A stretch of DNA of 51,928 bases, taken from assembly GCA_016213725.1 (NCBI GenBank), contig JACQZS010000280.1, positions 1-51,928 of the forward strand, written 5' to 3'. Source of the stretch: Acidobacteriota bacterium. Lineage in GTDB: Bacteria > Acidobacteriota > Terriglobia > Bryobacterales > Bryobacteraceae. Below are positions 1 through 7,733 of this stretch, piece after piece (the first letter of the stretch is position 1; each line of letters begins with the position of its first letter). The position numbers and the translations under genes were made by a program. Below the pieces are notes generated by a model. The model was not told where the DNA came from. It searched no databases and saw only the letters and a program-made list of their open reading frames with translations.

Positions 1-409
1 ATTCGTGGATCAGATTCTGCGTTCCGCCGTACAGCGGCACCGTGTATACCAACGCGTCCCCGGGATGCAGCAGCGCCAGCATTGTCGTCATAATCGCCGC
101 CATCCCGGAATTGAAGGCGATCGACCACTCCGCACCCTCCTCCAGCGGCACCATCTGGTCCTCCAGAATCTCCGCGTTCGGATGATTGAAGCGCGAGTAG
201 ATCAGGTCCGGCACCTCCCCCGGCTCCGCCTGCTCCCGCCCCGACACCAGGTTGAAGGCGCGCTCCGCCGCCTCCGGGCTCGCGAACACATACGTGGAAC
301 TTCGAAATACCGCCGGACGCGCCGACCCCACCGAGAGCCTTGGGTCAAATCCGCGCGTCAGTACCGCCGTCGAAGGATGCGCCCCATGTGAACCGCGATG
401 CTGTGCCAT
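1..409 (-). CDS. Trans-sulfuration family PLP-dependent enzyme, N-terminal part (runs off window)
   Basis: The first 136 residues can be read leftward from an ATG at 409; the rest lies outside the window. The segment contains YSRFNHPNAEILEDQ and FNSGMAAI, then PLYGGTQNL, which match the N-terminal half of cystathionine gamma-synthase, methionine gamma-lyase and related Cys/Met-metabolism enzymes. These cleave or form C-S bonds using PLP in the cytoplasm. The PLP lysine and the substrate-specificity residues are missing, so the exact reaction cannot be chosen. A GGAGG (complement of 420-424) lies 10 nt before the start. A weak -10-like TACACT sits just upstream on the same strand. Family assignment is firm, substrate is not. 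Confidence 0.85.
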   Translation of the reverse strand, partial: MAQHRGSHGAHPSTAVLTRGFDPRLSVGSARPAVFRSSTYVFASPEAAERAFNLVSGREQAEPGEVPDLIYSRFNHPNAEILEDQMVPLEEGAEWSIAFNSGMAAIMTTMLALLHPGDALVYTVPLYGGTQNLIHE

Positions 410-518
410 GACAACTCTGCCTCCGGCGAACAGTGTAGCGCCCGTTCCCCCTCCAGCGGAACCCGCCAAGGTTACCTTAGTACCCTAAGCCGCCTCGGGT
501 ATCTACCGCGTCGAACCC

Positions 519-530
519 GAGATCGATCTC
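519..530. other. 12-bp perfect palindrome in divergent intergenic region
   Basis: GAGATCGATCTC is a perfect inverted repeat in the 189-bp gap (410-598) between the divergent PLP enzyme and the small HTH-like gene. It could be a regulator site for either gene, but a single 12-bp palindrome in GC-rich DNA may be chance. Nothing else definite is seen in this gap apart from a weak CTTAG/CTAAG inverted repeat near 476-489. Confidence 0.2.
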
Positions 531-598
531 AGCGGAATCTCGGATTCTGCCTGGACCGCGCCGGCACTTAAGATTGTAATGAGGCAGAAACACAACTC

Positions 599-835
599 AT
601 GACTACCTCCCGTCCGGGCAAAGGTTATTACAACGAGCACGAAGCGGCTCAGGCTCTGGGCATCTCGCTCGATCAGCTCCGCACCCTCGTGCGGCGCCAC
701 ATTCTCGGCACCGAGGACGGCATCGAAAATCTCCCCATCACCTCCTTCCAGCCCTCCGATCTCCTCCTCCTCCGGTTGCTCTCCTCTCAAGCCGGTCCCG
801 CCCACCTGTCGGCCGACGGGCCCGTACTCTGCTAA
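599..835 (+). CDS. Small MerR/excisionase-like helix-turn-helix protein, function unknown
   Basis: A 78-residue protein. Residues 10-35 (YYNEHEAAQALGISLDQLRT) read as a helix-turn-helix of the MerR/excisionase type, in which a tyrosine- or phenylalanine-led first strand is followed by xAAxxLGIS. The rest (ENLPITSFQPSDLLLLRLL) resembles the wing and linker helix seen in such small regulators. No effector domain follows. It stands alone, divergent from the PLP enzyme and 68 bp before the DinB gene. The target is unknown. The C-terminus after about residue 62 looks unstructured. Confidence 0.6.
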   Translation: MTTSRPGKGYYNEHEAAQALGISLDQLRTLVRRHILGTEDGIENLPITSFQPSDLLLLRLLSSQAGPAHLSADGPVLC

Positions 836-903
836 CCGAGAATTTACTTGCTTTCTTCGCCCCCCCCGCGGCATCATTAGAGACCGCAAGGAGGGTTTTT
901 CCC

Positions 904-1380
904 GTGAACAAATCTGAAATGAAAGGGCTGCTCGGTGGCATCAAAGAATTCTTTGACCGCTCCACCCGCGCCTTGACCGAAGAGGACTCCAACTTCACCC
1001 CCGCAGAAGGCATGTTCACCGCCGCTCAGCAGGTGGCCCATGTCGCTCAAACTGTTGAGTGGTTTGTAGATGGCGCCTTCGCCCCAGACGGCTTTCCCAT
1101 GGATTGGGAGGGCATGGACAAGCAGATCCGCGCCGTCAACTCCCTGGCTGAAGCCCGTGCCTGGGTCGACCGCGCGTTCGCTCATGCCAACGCTGTCATC
1201 GATCAGAAATCCGAGCAAGAGTGGGCCGCCCCGCTCCCGGCAGGCCCCATCATGGGCGGCCTGCCCCGCAGCTACATCTTCGGCTCTCTCAACGATCACA
1301 CCGCCCACCACCGCGGCGCCCTCTCCGTCTATACGCGCCTCCGCGGCAAAGTCCCACCCATGCCCTACATGGACATGTAG
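904..1380 (+). CDS. DinB-fold metal-binding protein
   Basis: A 158-residue four-helix-bundle protein of the DinB/YfiT superfamily, a group that includes thiol-dependent transferases and many enzymes of unknown reaction. The expected metal ligands are visible: one His in QVAHVAQTVEWF (about residue 47) and the C-terminal pair in NDHTAHHRGAL (about residues 134 and 138). The start is GTG at 904, chosen because a strong AAGGAGG lies at 888-894. Length is normal for the family. Probably cytoplasmic, since there is no signal peptide. Substrate cannot be inferred from the neighbours. Confidence 0.85.
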   Translation: MNKSEMKGLLGGIKEFFDRSTRALTEEDSNFTPAEGMFTAAQQVAHVAQTVEWFVDGAFAPDGFPMDWEGMDKQIRAVNSLAEARAWVDRAFAHANAVIDQKSEQEWAAPLPAGPIMGGLPRSYIFGSLNDHTAHHRGALSVYTRLRGKVPPMPYMDM

Positions 1381-1403
1381 CCCGGTCCCGTTGACTCCCA
1401 CCC

Positions 1404-1430
1404 CTCCCGGCGCGATAATTCCGCCGGGAG
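1404..1430 (+). promoter_or_regulatory. Hairpin overlapping the Shine-Dalgarno of a 25-codon ORF
   Basis: CTCCCGGCG (1404-1412) and CGCCGGGAG (1422-1430) form a perfect 9-bp stem with a 9-nt loop. The 3' arm holds part of GGGAGGA, the likely ribosome binding site of the TTG-initiated ORF at 1441. No T-run follows, so it is not a typical intrinsic terminator. It could equally mark the end of the DinB transcript or mask the ribosome binding site. Confidence 0.4.
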
Positions 1431-1440
1431 GACTCTCCAC

Positions 1441-1518
1441 TTGAAGATCCGCGTTCTCCTCGCCGCCCTCCTCGCCCTCGCCCTGGCCCTTCTCCTGGCT
1501 CCGCCAGCTCACGCCTGA
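1441..1518 (+). CDS. 25-residue ORF consisting only of a signal peptide
   Basis: TTG at 1441 is preceded by GGGAGGA at a suitable distance. The translation is 25 residues: a basic start (MKIR), an uninterrupted Leu/Ala core, and an ending APPAHA that is an ideal signal peptidase I site. It then stops with TGA at 1516-1518, leaving no mature protein. It may be a leader peptide for cheYXW, the remains of a secreted-protein gene, or chance. Reading on in frame after the TGA stays open into the cheY ATG, but that stretch is low-complexity and does not look like protein. Confidence 0.35.
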   Translation: MKIRVLLAALLALALALLLAPPAHA

Positions 1519-1538
1519 TCCCCCGCCACCGCGAGCAT

Positions 1539-1552
1539 CGGCTGCGCAGCCG
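1539..1552. other. 14-bp perfect palindrome upstream of cheY
   Basis: CGGCTGCGCAGCCG is a perfect inverted repeat directly after the signal-peptide ORF. As RNA it could only form a tight hairpin; as DNA it could be a protein site. Chance is possible in this GC-rich gap. Confidence 0.2.
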
Positions 1553-1560
1553 CGGCCCGG

Positions 1561-1626
1561 CTGTGCCCGCCCCCCTCCCCCACCGCTTTCTTCCCCACTT
1601 TTCCTCACACCACCCCCTCCCCCGCC
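1561..1626 (+). promoter_or_regulatory. C-rich, G-poor leader tract before cheY
   Basis: About 65 nt are nearly all pyrimidine with very few G residues, directly between the 25-codon ORF and the cheY ribosome binding site (AGGAGGG at 1647-1653). An unstructured C-rich, G-poor RNA is what Rho uses for loading, so a Rho-dependent leader is possible. The + strand is C-rich throughout this part of the window, which weakens the inference. Confidence 0.25.
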
Positions 1627-1662
1627 GATGAGGCCACAAGAGCGACAGGAGGGAACAACCAC

Positions 1663-2034
1663 ATGGCTCTAGACGTGATGATCGTCGACGACTCCGCGGC
1701 AATCCGCAAGATTCTGCACCGCGTCCTGCTCCAGGCCGACATCCCTCTCGGGGCCGTCCTGGAAGCCGGCGACGGCAAGGAAGCACTGGAGAAACTCCAA
1801 TCCTCCAGCGTCAATCTGATCCTTTCCGATATCAACATGCCCAACATGGACGGCATAGAACTCCTCAGCGCCCTCAAGGCCCAGGAACTCACCAAAGGCG
1901 TGCCCGTCATCATGGTCACCACCGAGGGCAGCAGCTCGCGAGTGATGGAAGCCGTCAACCTGGGCGCCTCCGGCTACGTCCGCAAGCCCTTTACCGCTGA
2001 GCAGATCAAGGAGAAGCTGTCCGGCCTCATCTGA
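1663..2034 (+). CDS. cheY: CheY-like single-domain response regulator
   Basis: A 123-residue receiver domain with no output domain. The phosphorylation site D56 (SDINMP), acidic pair D9/D10 (IVDDS), T86/T87 and K108 (VRKPF) are all present, so it should accept phosphate from a CheA-type kinase and act by protein contact. A strong AGGAGGG lies 9 nt before the ATG. It is followed 30 bp later by cheX and then cheW, which points to a chemotaxis-type role. No cheA or receptor gene is in the window, so its kinase is encoded elsewhere. Confidence 0.92.
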   Translation: MALDVMIVDDSAAIRKILHRVLLQADIPLGAVLEAGDGKEALEKLQSSSVNLILSDINMPNMDGIELLSALKAQELTKGVPVIMVTTEGSSSRVMEAVNLGASGYVRKPFTAEQIKEKLSGLI

Positions 2035-2064
2035 CGCCAGCCACACGCAATTCAGGAGCCCGCC

Positions 2065-2601
2065 ATGACCCAGGAACGAATCATTGAGATGATGCGCGCT
2101 GCCACCCGCGACGTCTTCGGCACGATGCTCGGCATCGAACTCACAGACCTCGAGGCCTTCGCTCAGGAGAGAGCCCCCGGCCCCAGCGAAGGCGTCCTCG
2201 CGCTTGTCGGACTCGCCGGCCAATGGGCTGGTTCCGGCACCTTTTCCTGCTCCGCCAACTCCGCTCGCCACATCGCGGGCCAGCTCCTCATGCAGCCCTA
2301 CGAGTCCATCGACGACGAAGTCCTCGACGCGATCGGCGAGGTCACCAACATGGTCCTCGGTAACGTCAAAACCTCCCTCGAAGAAGAACTCGGCCCCATG
2401 GGCCTCTCCATCCCCACGGTCATCTACGGCCGCAATTTCACCACACGCAGTGTCGCCAAGAGCCAGTGGATCGTCGTCCCCTTCGGCTGCAACGGGGAAA
2501 CCGTGGAAGTCCACCTCTGTCTCGCTCCCAGCAAAGAGGCCGGCGGCCTCACGCGCCTCGCTAAAGACCAGCTCGCCGCCGTACTCTCGATCCTCGACTA
2601 G
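2065..2601 (+). CDS. cheX: CheX-family phosphatase of CheY-P
   Basis: A 178-residue protein of the CheC/CheX/FliY group, which dephosphorylates CheY-P. The catalytic E-x-x-N signature is present as E92-V-T-N95 in the helix GEVTNMVLGNVK. Only one such motif is visible, as in CheX rather than CheC. It is slightly longer than typical CheX at the N-terminus. The position between cheY and cheW supports the role: it would end the signal carried by the neighbouring CheY. Cytoplasmic. Confidence 0.85.
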   Translation: MTQERIIEMMRAATRDVFGTMLGIELTDLEAFAQERAPGPSEGVLALVGLAGQWAGSGTFSCSANSARHIAGQLLMQPYESIDDEVLDAIGEVTNMVLGNVKTSLEEELGPMGLSIPTVIYGRNFTTRSVAKSQWIVVPFGCNGETVEVHLCLAPSKEAGGLTRLAKDQLAAVLSILD

Positions 2602-2653
2602 CCCGCCTCTGCACGATTGCCCCAGGCGGCCATCTCCGGAGGAGTTCCTCGCT

Positions 2654-3121
2654 ATGGCCCACCTCAAACGATTCCTCGTCGTGCGGCTCGCCGGCCGCGA
2701 GTTCGCCATCCCCGCCGCCCGCATCTGCGGCATGATGCAGATGCGCGGCCTTCAAATGGAACCTGCTCAAGGCCTCGGCGCTGCCCGCTATCTCGCCAGC
2801 CTGCACGGCCGCGCACTCCCCGTCTATATCCCCAATCAATCCCTCGGCCTCGCGGACCGCCCCGTCTCCGCCCGCAGTTGCCTCCTCCTCATCCGGGGCA
2901 AGGCCTCCCCGTCGCAGGGCTTCGATACCGATGCCCACGCCGCCGACTGCGCCCTTGTCGTCGATTCCATCTCCCGCCTCGAGGATCTCCCCCCCAACCA
3001 TTGCCGCCCGGCCGCCGACGGCCACGGCTCCGGCACCAGCCACGTCCGCCTAGGCGAAAAGTGGCGCGAAGTCCTCGACGTCGAGCAGCTCCTTCAGCAG
3101 CCCCTCAATCCCACCACGTAG
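2654..3121 (+). CDS. cheW: CheW-like coupling protein
   Basis: The ATG at 2654 follows GGAGGA at 2638-2643 and gives 155 residues. The sequence begins FLVVRLAGREFAIPAARICG and includes RSCLLLIRG and CALVVDSISRLEDLP, the beta-barrel pattern of CheW domains that link receptors to CheA. The same frame stays open upstream to 2204, but that part lies over cheX and is a shadow. The last 28 bp overlap the 3' end of holB on the other strand. The conserved core is somewhat divergent, so it could be a CheW-like adaptor of a non-flagellar system such as pilus motility. Confidence 0.78.
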   Translation: MAHLKRFLVVRLAGREFAIPAARICGMMQMRGLQMEPAQGLGAARYLASLHGRALPVYIPNQSLGLADRPVSARSCLLLIRGKASPSQGFDTDAHAADCALVVDSISRLEDLPPNHCRPAADGHGSGTSHVRLGEKWREVLDVEQLLQQPLNPTT

Positions 3122-4134
3122 CTGTCCAGCGTCGGCCCCTTCTGCACGTTCCGCCGCTGCAACGCCACCATCTCGTCCGCCTTCTGCACCGCCTCCATCA
3201 GCCACTCAAAACCAACCCTGCCCGCGATCTTCTCCAGCGCCGGACGTACATCCTCATTCCGGACCCGCCCGCCCCCCGAATGGAGCACCACCAGGTCTTC
3301 CAGCACCGCGTACAGCGGCCGCAGATAGAAGTCCAGCTTCTCGCTCTTGCTCGCCAGCAACGATTCGGAGGCCTTCACCCAGGCCGCAAATCCTCCCTGC
3401 GCCGACGAAGCCTCCAGCATGGCCAGCATCACACCGCGCCGCTTCTCATACACCGCCAGGTCCATCGTCGCCGCCAGTCCCGGACATCCCGGCGCCAGCG
3501 CCGCCCGCCGCGCCGCGTCTTTCCAGCCGGCTTGCTCCCCGAACGCCTCCATCTCTTCCGGCGATAGCGGAGAAAGGTGGAATAGCACCGACCGCGACCG
3601 GATCGTCTGCGGCAGGTCAAACGCATTCTGCGCCGTCATCACCAGGATGAGATGCGGCGGCGGCTCCTCCAGCGTCTTCAGCAGAGAATCCGCGCTCTGC
3701 GCGCTCGCCCGGTCGATCTGGTCGATCAGGAAGATCCGCCTCTCGCCCTTCAGCGGCCGCAGCTGAGACCGGCTCTTCACCAGCCTCATCTGCTGGATCG
3801 ACAACTGCCGCAGCGGCCCTTCCGGGCAAAACGTCAAAAAGTCGGGGTGCGACGCGAACAGCAGCGGGTCCTCGGCCCGCTTCTCGCTAGGCCACTTCTC
3901 CCGTTCCGCGATGATCGTCCGGTTGGCTTCCAGGCTCAGATCGTCCCGCTCGATCAGCTCCGCTGCGTGCGCATCGCTTTGGCTCAGCAGGTGCGCGGCG
4001 AACTTCCGCGCCAGCGTCGCCTTGCCCACGCCCTCCGGTCCGGCCAGCAGAATCGTTTGCGGAATGCGCCCTGAGCCGCACATCTGGCGCAGTGCCGACA
4101 CCACGCCGGCGTTGCCCCTGAATCCCTCAAACAT
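3094..4134 (-). CDS. holB: DNA polymerase III delta' subunit, clamp loader
   Basis: A 346-residue AAA+ clamp-loader subunit. Walker A-like GPEGVGKAT is at residues 32-40, Walker B-like FLIDQIDRA in the middle, and SLLKTLEEPPP followed by sensor-1 TAQN and RSRSVLF are the usual delta' landmarks. The SRC motif reads SRS, so the Cys is replaced by Ser. The protein helps load the sliding clamp at replication forks. Its start overlaps the tmk stop by 8 bp, which suggests translational coupling. A tmk-holB pair is common in bacteria. Confidence 0.9.
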   Translation of the reverse strand: MFEGFRGNAGVVSALRQMCGSGRIPQTILLAGPEGVGKATLARKFAAHLLSQSDAHAAELIERDDLSLEANRTIIAEREKWPSEKRAEDPLLFASHPDFLTFCPEGPLRQLSIQQMRLVKSRSQLRPLKGERRIFLIDQIDRASAQSADSLLKTLEEPPPHLILVMTAQNAFDLPQTIRSRSVLFHLSPLSPEEMEAFGEQAGWKDAARRAALAPGCPGLAATMDLAVYEKRRGVMLAMLEASSAQGGFAAWVKASESLLASKSEKLDFYLRPLYAVLEDLVVLHSGGGRVRNEDVRPALEKIAGRVGFEWLMEAVQKADEMVALQRRNVQKGPTLDSYVVGLRGC

Positions 4135-4786
4135 GGCTGCCTCGACGGGCCTCGAATGCCGCCATCACCCGCTCGGCTACCGTTTCCACGCTGCCCCGCC
4201 CGTCAATCCGCACTACCCGCTCAGGCTCAGTCTCCTCCAGCGCCAGGTAGCCCTGATACACCCGCTCGTAAAACGCGCGGCTCTGGTCGTCCATCCGCGT
4301 GTCCTGCTCCGCGCGTTCCTGATTCCTCGAGCGCGCCCGCAGCAGGCTCGCCTCCAGGTCGATGTCGATCCAGAACGTCACATCCGGCCGCCGGCCCCGG
4401 CACGCGATGGCGTCCAGATCTCGCACGACCTCTGTGCCCAGTTCGCGCCCATACCCCTGATACGCCCACGTCGAATCCGTCCACCGGTCCGACATCACAA
4501 TCTCGCCCCGCGCCACCGCCGGTTCCAGCACTTCGTGCACGTTCTGCGCCCTGGCCGCGAAGTACAGCAGCATCTCCGCCTCAGATCCCATGTTGTCATT
4601 GCGCGGATCCAGGAGAATCCGCCGGATTCCCATCCCGATCTCGGTTCCGCCCGGCTCCACGGTCTCAATCACCGTCTCGCCGCGCGCCCGCAGACGCTCC
4701 GCCAGCAGGTGCATCTGCGTCGTCTTGCCGCACCCATCCAGCCCCTCAAAAGTCAGAAAGAGGCCGCGGCGGCTCGTCGTAGACAT
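4127..4786 (-). CDS. tmk: Thymidylate kinase
   Basis: A 219-residue dTMP kinase, which makes dTDP for DNA synthesis in the cytoplasm. The P-loop EGLDGCGKTT is at residues 14-23, the DRW motif at 100-102 (SDRWTDST) is followed by AYQGYGR, and a lid-like RSRNQERAEQD comes later. The P-loop carries Cys in place of the more frequent variants. The 5' end overlaps the UDG gene by 41 bp and the 3' end overlaps holB by 8 bp, so the three are almost surely cotranscribed. A shorter start is not obvious because the P-loop lies close to the N-terminus. Confidence 0.95.
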   Translation of the reverse strand: MSTTSRRGLFLTFEGLDGCGKTTQMHLLAERLRARGETVIETVEPGGTEIGMGIRRILLDPRNDNMGSEAEMLLYFAARAQNVHEVLEPAVARGEIVMSDRWTDSTWAYQGYGRELGTEVVRDLDAIACRGRRPDVTFWIDIDLEASLLRARSRNQERAEQDTRMDDQSRAFYERVYQGYLALEETEPERVVRIDGRGSVETVAERVMAAFEARRGSHV

Positions 4787-5561
4787 AGTGCAGTACCTTC
4801 TTGAGATCTTCCCAGGCTTCCCGTTTCGCGTTCTGGTTGTATGGCCGGAGCAGGTAGGACGGATGATATGTGGGCATCACCGGAATGTCGCGCCAGGAGT
4901 GCCATTTCCCGCGCATCTTCGTGATCCCCTCGCGGCTTCCCAGCAGCGCCTTCGCCGCCGTGGCGCCCAAGGCGCAGATCGCCCGCGGCTTCAGCACCAG
5001 CAACTGCCGCAGCAAAAACTGCCCGCAGATCTCCATTTCGTCCGGCTCCGGAGTCCGGTTCTCCGGCGGCCGGCACTTCACCACGTTGCAGATGTAGGCA
5101 TCCCCCCGCCGAATCACCAGGCCCTCTTTCGCCGCAGTGTTGTCGATCATCTGCGTCAAAAGTTGGCCGGCCCGGCCGACGAACGGCAGTCCCTGCGCGT
5201 CCTCGTCTGCACCGGGCCCCTCACCTACAAACACCAGCCTCGCCTCCACGTTCCCTGAGCCAAAAACGATCTTGTTCCGGCCCGCGCACAGGCGGCAGCG
5301 CTTGCAGTCACCCATATCTTCCTGGATTCTGGTCAGCGTGTCAGCCCCCGCATCCGGCTGGAAAAGGGCCGAAAACAGCTTAGAGTCTCCCTCTTTTGCA
5401 CCTATAGGCATCTCTTGTCCGGTATCCGCCGCCACGCTTTCCGCCGCCGCCATCGCCTGGACCTCCGCCGCCGGCCCCTCGCCTCCCTCCGGCAGATACA
5501 GCGTCCGGATCCCCAGGTCCCGGTAATACGCCAGCTGACGCCTCAGCTCTTCCCGGTCCAT
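4746..5561 (-). CDS. Family 4 uracil-DNA glycosylase with [4Fe-4S] cluster
   Basis: A 271-residue protein. Four cysteines expected to hold the iron-sulfur cluster are at C86, C89, C163 and C179. The catalytic loop GEGPGADEDAQGLPFVG (about 113-129) and the HPSYLLRP motif (233-240) define family 4 UDG, which removes uracil from DNA. The first 75 residues form a low-complexity extension before the core, often seen in this family. It lies 8 bp downstream of coaBC and overlaps tmk by 41 bp. Some homologues were first annotated as phage SPO1 DNA polymerase-related proteins. Confidence 0.92.
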   Translation of the reverse strand: MDREELRRQLAYYRDLGIRTLYLPEGGEGPAAEVQAMAAAESVAADTGQEMPIGAKEGDSKLFSALFQPDAGADTLTRIQEDMGDCKRCRLCAGRNKIVFGSGNVEARLVFVGEGPGADEDAQGLPFVGRAGQLLTQMIDNTAAKEGLVIRRGDAYICNVVKCRPPENRTPEPDEMEICGQFLLRQLLVLKPRAICALGATAAKALLGSREGITKMRGKWHSWRDIPVMPTYHPSYLLRPYNQNAKREAWEDLKKVLHYVYDEPPRPLSDF

Positions 5562-5569
5562 CGCCCCGC

Positions 5570-6805
5570 CTACCGGTCCTTGTGCAGCGCCAGCCGCAGC
5601 TTCAGCGCTTCGTCCAGAATCTTATCCGCCAGCACCCGCTTCGTCGCGCGCCCCAACTCGATCGTTTCCTTGGCGCGCGTCACCAGCGTCACTTCGTTCT
5701 CGTCCACTTCGAAGCCCGTCGCATCGCCCGCAACGTTGTTGGCCACCACCATGTCGCACTTCTTCGCCTGCAGCTTCCGCTTCGCCTCGGCCACCACGTT
5801 CTCGGTCTCCGCCGCGAAGCCGATCAACAACTGCCCCGAGTTCAGCCGCTCGATCTCCCGCCCCACTTCGGCCAGAATATCCGGCGTCGGGTCCAGTTCG
5901 AGCGACAGCCGCATCGCCGTCTTTTTCACCTTCTGTTTCGGAATCTGCGCCAGGTGATAGTCCGCCACCGCCGCCGTCTTAATCACCATCCCGCACTCCG
6001 GCAGATGCTGGAGCACCGCCGCGCGCATCTCCGCCGCCGTCTGCACCGGCACCACTTCCACGCCCTCCGGCGCCGCAATCTGCACCGGACCGCTCACCAG
6101 CACCACTTTCGCTCCCCGCTGCGCCGCCGCCTCCGCCATGGCGTAACCCATCTTCCCGCTCGAACGGTTCGTAATGAACCGCACCGGGTCCAGAGGTTCG
6201 CGCGTCGGTCCGGCCGTCACCAGAATCGTCTCTCCATCCAGGTCGTGCCGCCGCGTCACCAGACGTTCCAGGTACGCCGCGATCCGCGCCGGCTCCGGCA
6301 GCCGCCCCGGCCCGCTCGTTCCGCAGGCCAGCGGCCCCTCGTCCGGAGGAATGATGAAATGCCCCCGGCCCGCCAGCGTCTTCACGTTCTCCTGCGTCGC
6401 CGGATGCCGCCACATCGCCGTGTTCATCGCCGGCGCCAGCACCACCGGCCCTTCAAACGCCAGGTAGAGCGTCGTCAGGAAGTCGTTCGCCAGCCCGTGC
6501 GCAAACCGCGCCAGCAGGTCGGCCGTCGCCGGCGCCACCACCAGCACCCGGTTCTGTTGCGCCACGCGGATGTGTTCCACGCTCGATGCCAGCACGTCTT
6601 CCGCGCTGCCTGCGCCGAACATCTCCGTCACCACCTTCCGGCCGGTGAGCGCCGCAAATGTCAGCGGCCGCACAAACTCCTGTGCGGCCGCTGTCATCAC
6701 AACGTTGATTTCGAATCCGCGCTCCATCAGCTCGCGCGCCAGCTCCGCCGCCTTGTACGCGGCGATGCCTCCGCCTACGCCCAGGATCGCTGAGTGCGAG
6801 GCCAT
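5570..6805 (-). CDS. coaBC: Bifunctional phosphopantothenoylcysteine synthetase/decarboxylase
   Basis: A 411-residue fusion making 4'-phosphopantetheine for coenzyme A. The CoaC flavoprotein half contains GVGGGIAAYK (9-18), catalytic H78 (SSVEHIRV), PAMNTAMW with N128, and C161 in LACGTSGPGRL. The CoaB half starts near residue 190 with ILVTAGPTREPLDP and ITNRSSGKMG. The usual GVTGGIAAYK is GVGGGIAAYK here, a small change in the FMN loop. Sits in the conserved block gmk-rpoZ-coaBC, with 10 bp to rpoZ and 8 bp to the UDG gene. Confidence 0.95.
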   Translation of the reverse strand: MASHSAILGVGGGIAAYKAAELARELMERGFEINVVMTAAAQEFVRPLTFAALTGRKVVTEMFGAGSAEDVLASSVEHIRVAQQNRVLVVAPATADLLARFAHGLANDFLTTLYLAFEGPVVLAPAMNTAMWRHPATQENVKTLAGRGHFIIPPDEGPLACGTSGPGRLPEPARIAAYLERLVTRRHDLDGETILVTAGPTREPLDPVRFITNRSSGKMGYAMAEAAAQRGAKVVLVSGPVQIAAPEGVEVVPVQTAAEMRAAVLQHLPECGMVIKTAAVADYHLAQIPKQKVKKTAMRLSLELDPTPDILAEVGREIERLNSGQLLIGFAAETENVVAEAKRKLQAKKCDMVVANNVAGDATGFEVDENEVTLVTRAKETIELGRATKRVLADKILDEALKLRLALHKDR

Positions 6806-6815
6806 CCCCAGCCCC

Positions 6816-7061
6816 TTAGAACTGCTGTTCTTCGGCTTCCGGTGTGTCCGTCTGCAGCGACGGATCGTAGTAACTCACCAGGCCCCGGCGCACCTCCTCC
6901 ATGGAGGCTACCGTCGGCTTCTTCGAGGTCGATGGCAGCAGTGAACGCGCCCCGCCCTGCAACTGCCGCGCTCTCTTTGCCGCGACGATGATAAACCTGT
7001 AAATGCTCGCCTCCGGATCGTCCGGAATCGCGTTGATCGGGCTGCGGCTGCTTCTTTCCAT
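6816..7061 (-). CDS. rpoZ: RNA polymerase omega subunit
   Basis: An 81-residue protein with YRFIIVAAKRARQLQ, the conserved helix of omega that clamps the beta' C-terminus during polymerase assembly and binds ppGpp in some bacteria. The initial MERSSRSPINAIPDD matches the acidobacterial and deltaproteobacterial type of start. It sits between gmk (30 bp upstream) and coaBC (10 bp downstream), the typical location. The C-terminal 30 residues are variable and probably disordered. Confidence 0.88.
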   Translation of the reverse strand: MERSSRSPINAIPDDPEASIYRFIIVAAKRARQLQGGARSLLPSTSKKPTVASMEEVRRGLVSYYDPSLQTDTPEAEEQQF

Positions 7062-7091
7062 TTGCTCTCAATCCTCTTCAGGTTCGCCTGA

Positions 7092-7733
7092 TTACTCGAA
7101 CGTCGCCAGAATCTCTGTTACCCGCTTCTGCACGGCGGCGTTGTCCGATCTCAGTCCGGCCGTCTCGCCCTCTCCGGCTCCCTGCCGGCTGGCCTTGACT
7201 ATCGCCTGCAACTGCCCGGACGCCACCTCGACGTCCTCATTCACCAGCACATACGTGTACTGGCTGTAGTCCCGGATCTCTCGGGCCGCTTCCGCCACTC
7301 TCTTTTGAATGACTTGATCGGAAACGTCCCCTCGCGCTCGCAACCGTTTCTCCAGTTCTTCACGCGAAGGCGCCAGAATAAACACACTGACGGCTTCCGG
7401 GATCCGTTCCCTCAATTGTCGCGCACCTTTTACGTCAATGTCGAGTACCGCGTCTTTGCCCTCTGCTCGCGCCTGGTCCACATACCGCCGGTGCGTTCCA
7501 TAGAAATCGTCGAACACCGGCGCCCACTCGATGAATTCATCCCGCGCCCGCATCTCCAGAAACGCCGCCCGCGACACGAAATGGTACTCGTGCCCCTCGG
7601 TTTCCTGCCCCCGCGGCGCCCGCGTCGTGTACGACACCGAGAAAATCAGGTTGCCGTCCCGCTCCATCAGGTTCCGCACCAGCGTCGATTTGCCCGACCC
7701 CGAGGGGGCCGAAATGATAAATACTTGGCTCAT
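7092..7733 (-). CDS. gmk: Guanylate kinase
   Basis: A 213-residue GMP kinase. The P-loop is APSGSGKS (residues 9-16), the GMP-binding segment is SVSYTTRAPRGQETEGHEY, and DVKGARQLR plus the arginine-rich lid RLRARGDVSDQVIQKR follow. It makes GDP for nucleotide pools and feeds ppGpp and GTP balance. The ATG overlaps the yicC stop by 4 bp (7730-7733), and rpoZ follows 30 bp later; yicC-gmk-rpoZ is a widespread operon. Confidence 0.95.
   Translation of the reverse strand: MSQVFIISAPSGSGKSTLVRNLMERDGNLIFSVSYTTRAPRGQETEGHEYHFVSRAAFLEMRARDEFIEWAPVFDDFYGTHRRYVDQARAEGKDAVLDIDVKGARQLRERIPEAVSVFILAPSREELEKRLRARGDVSDQVIQKRVAEAAREIRDYSQYTYVLVNEDVEVASGQLQAIVKASRQGAGEGETAGLRSDNAAVQKRVTEILATFE

Noticed and set aside
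877-1662. - strand Gly-rich ORF over the DinB gene and cheY leader
   Set aside because: It covers DinB, which has family motifs on the + strand, and its low-complexity Gly/Glu composition is typical of a shadow frame.
2204-2653. Extended N-terminus of cheW in the same open frame
   Set aside because: It lies over cheX and gives Ser/Pro-rich sequence; the ATG at 2654 has its own ribosome binding site and begins the CheW fold.
1669-2733. - strand ORF of 354 codons opposite cheY and cheX
   Set aside because: cheY and cheX have all their active-site residues; the antisense product has none of any family.
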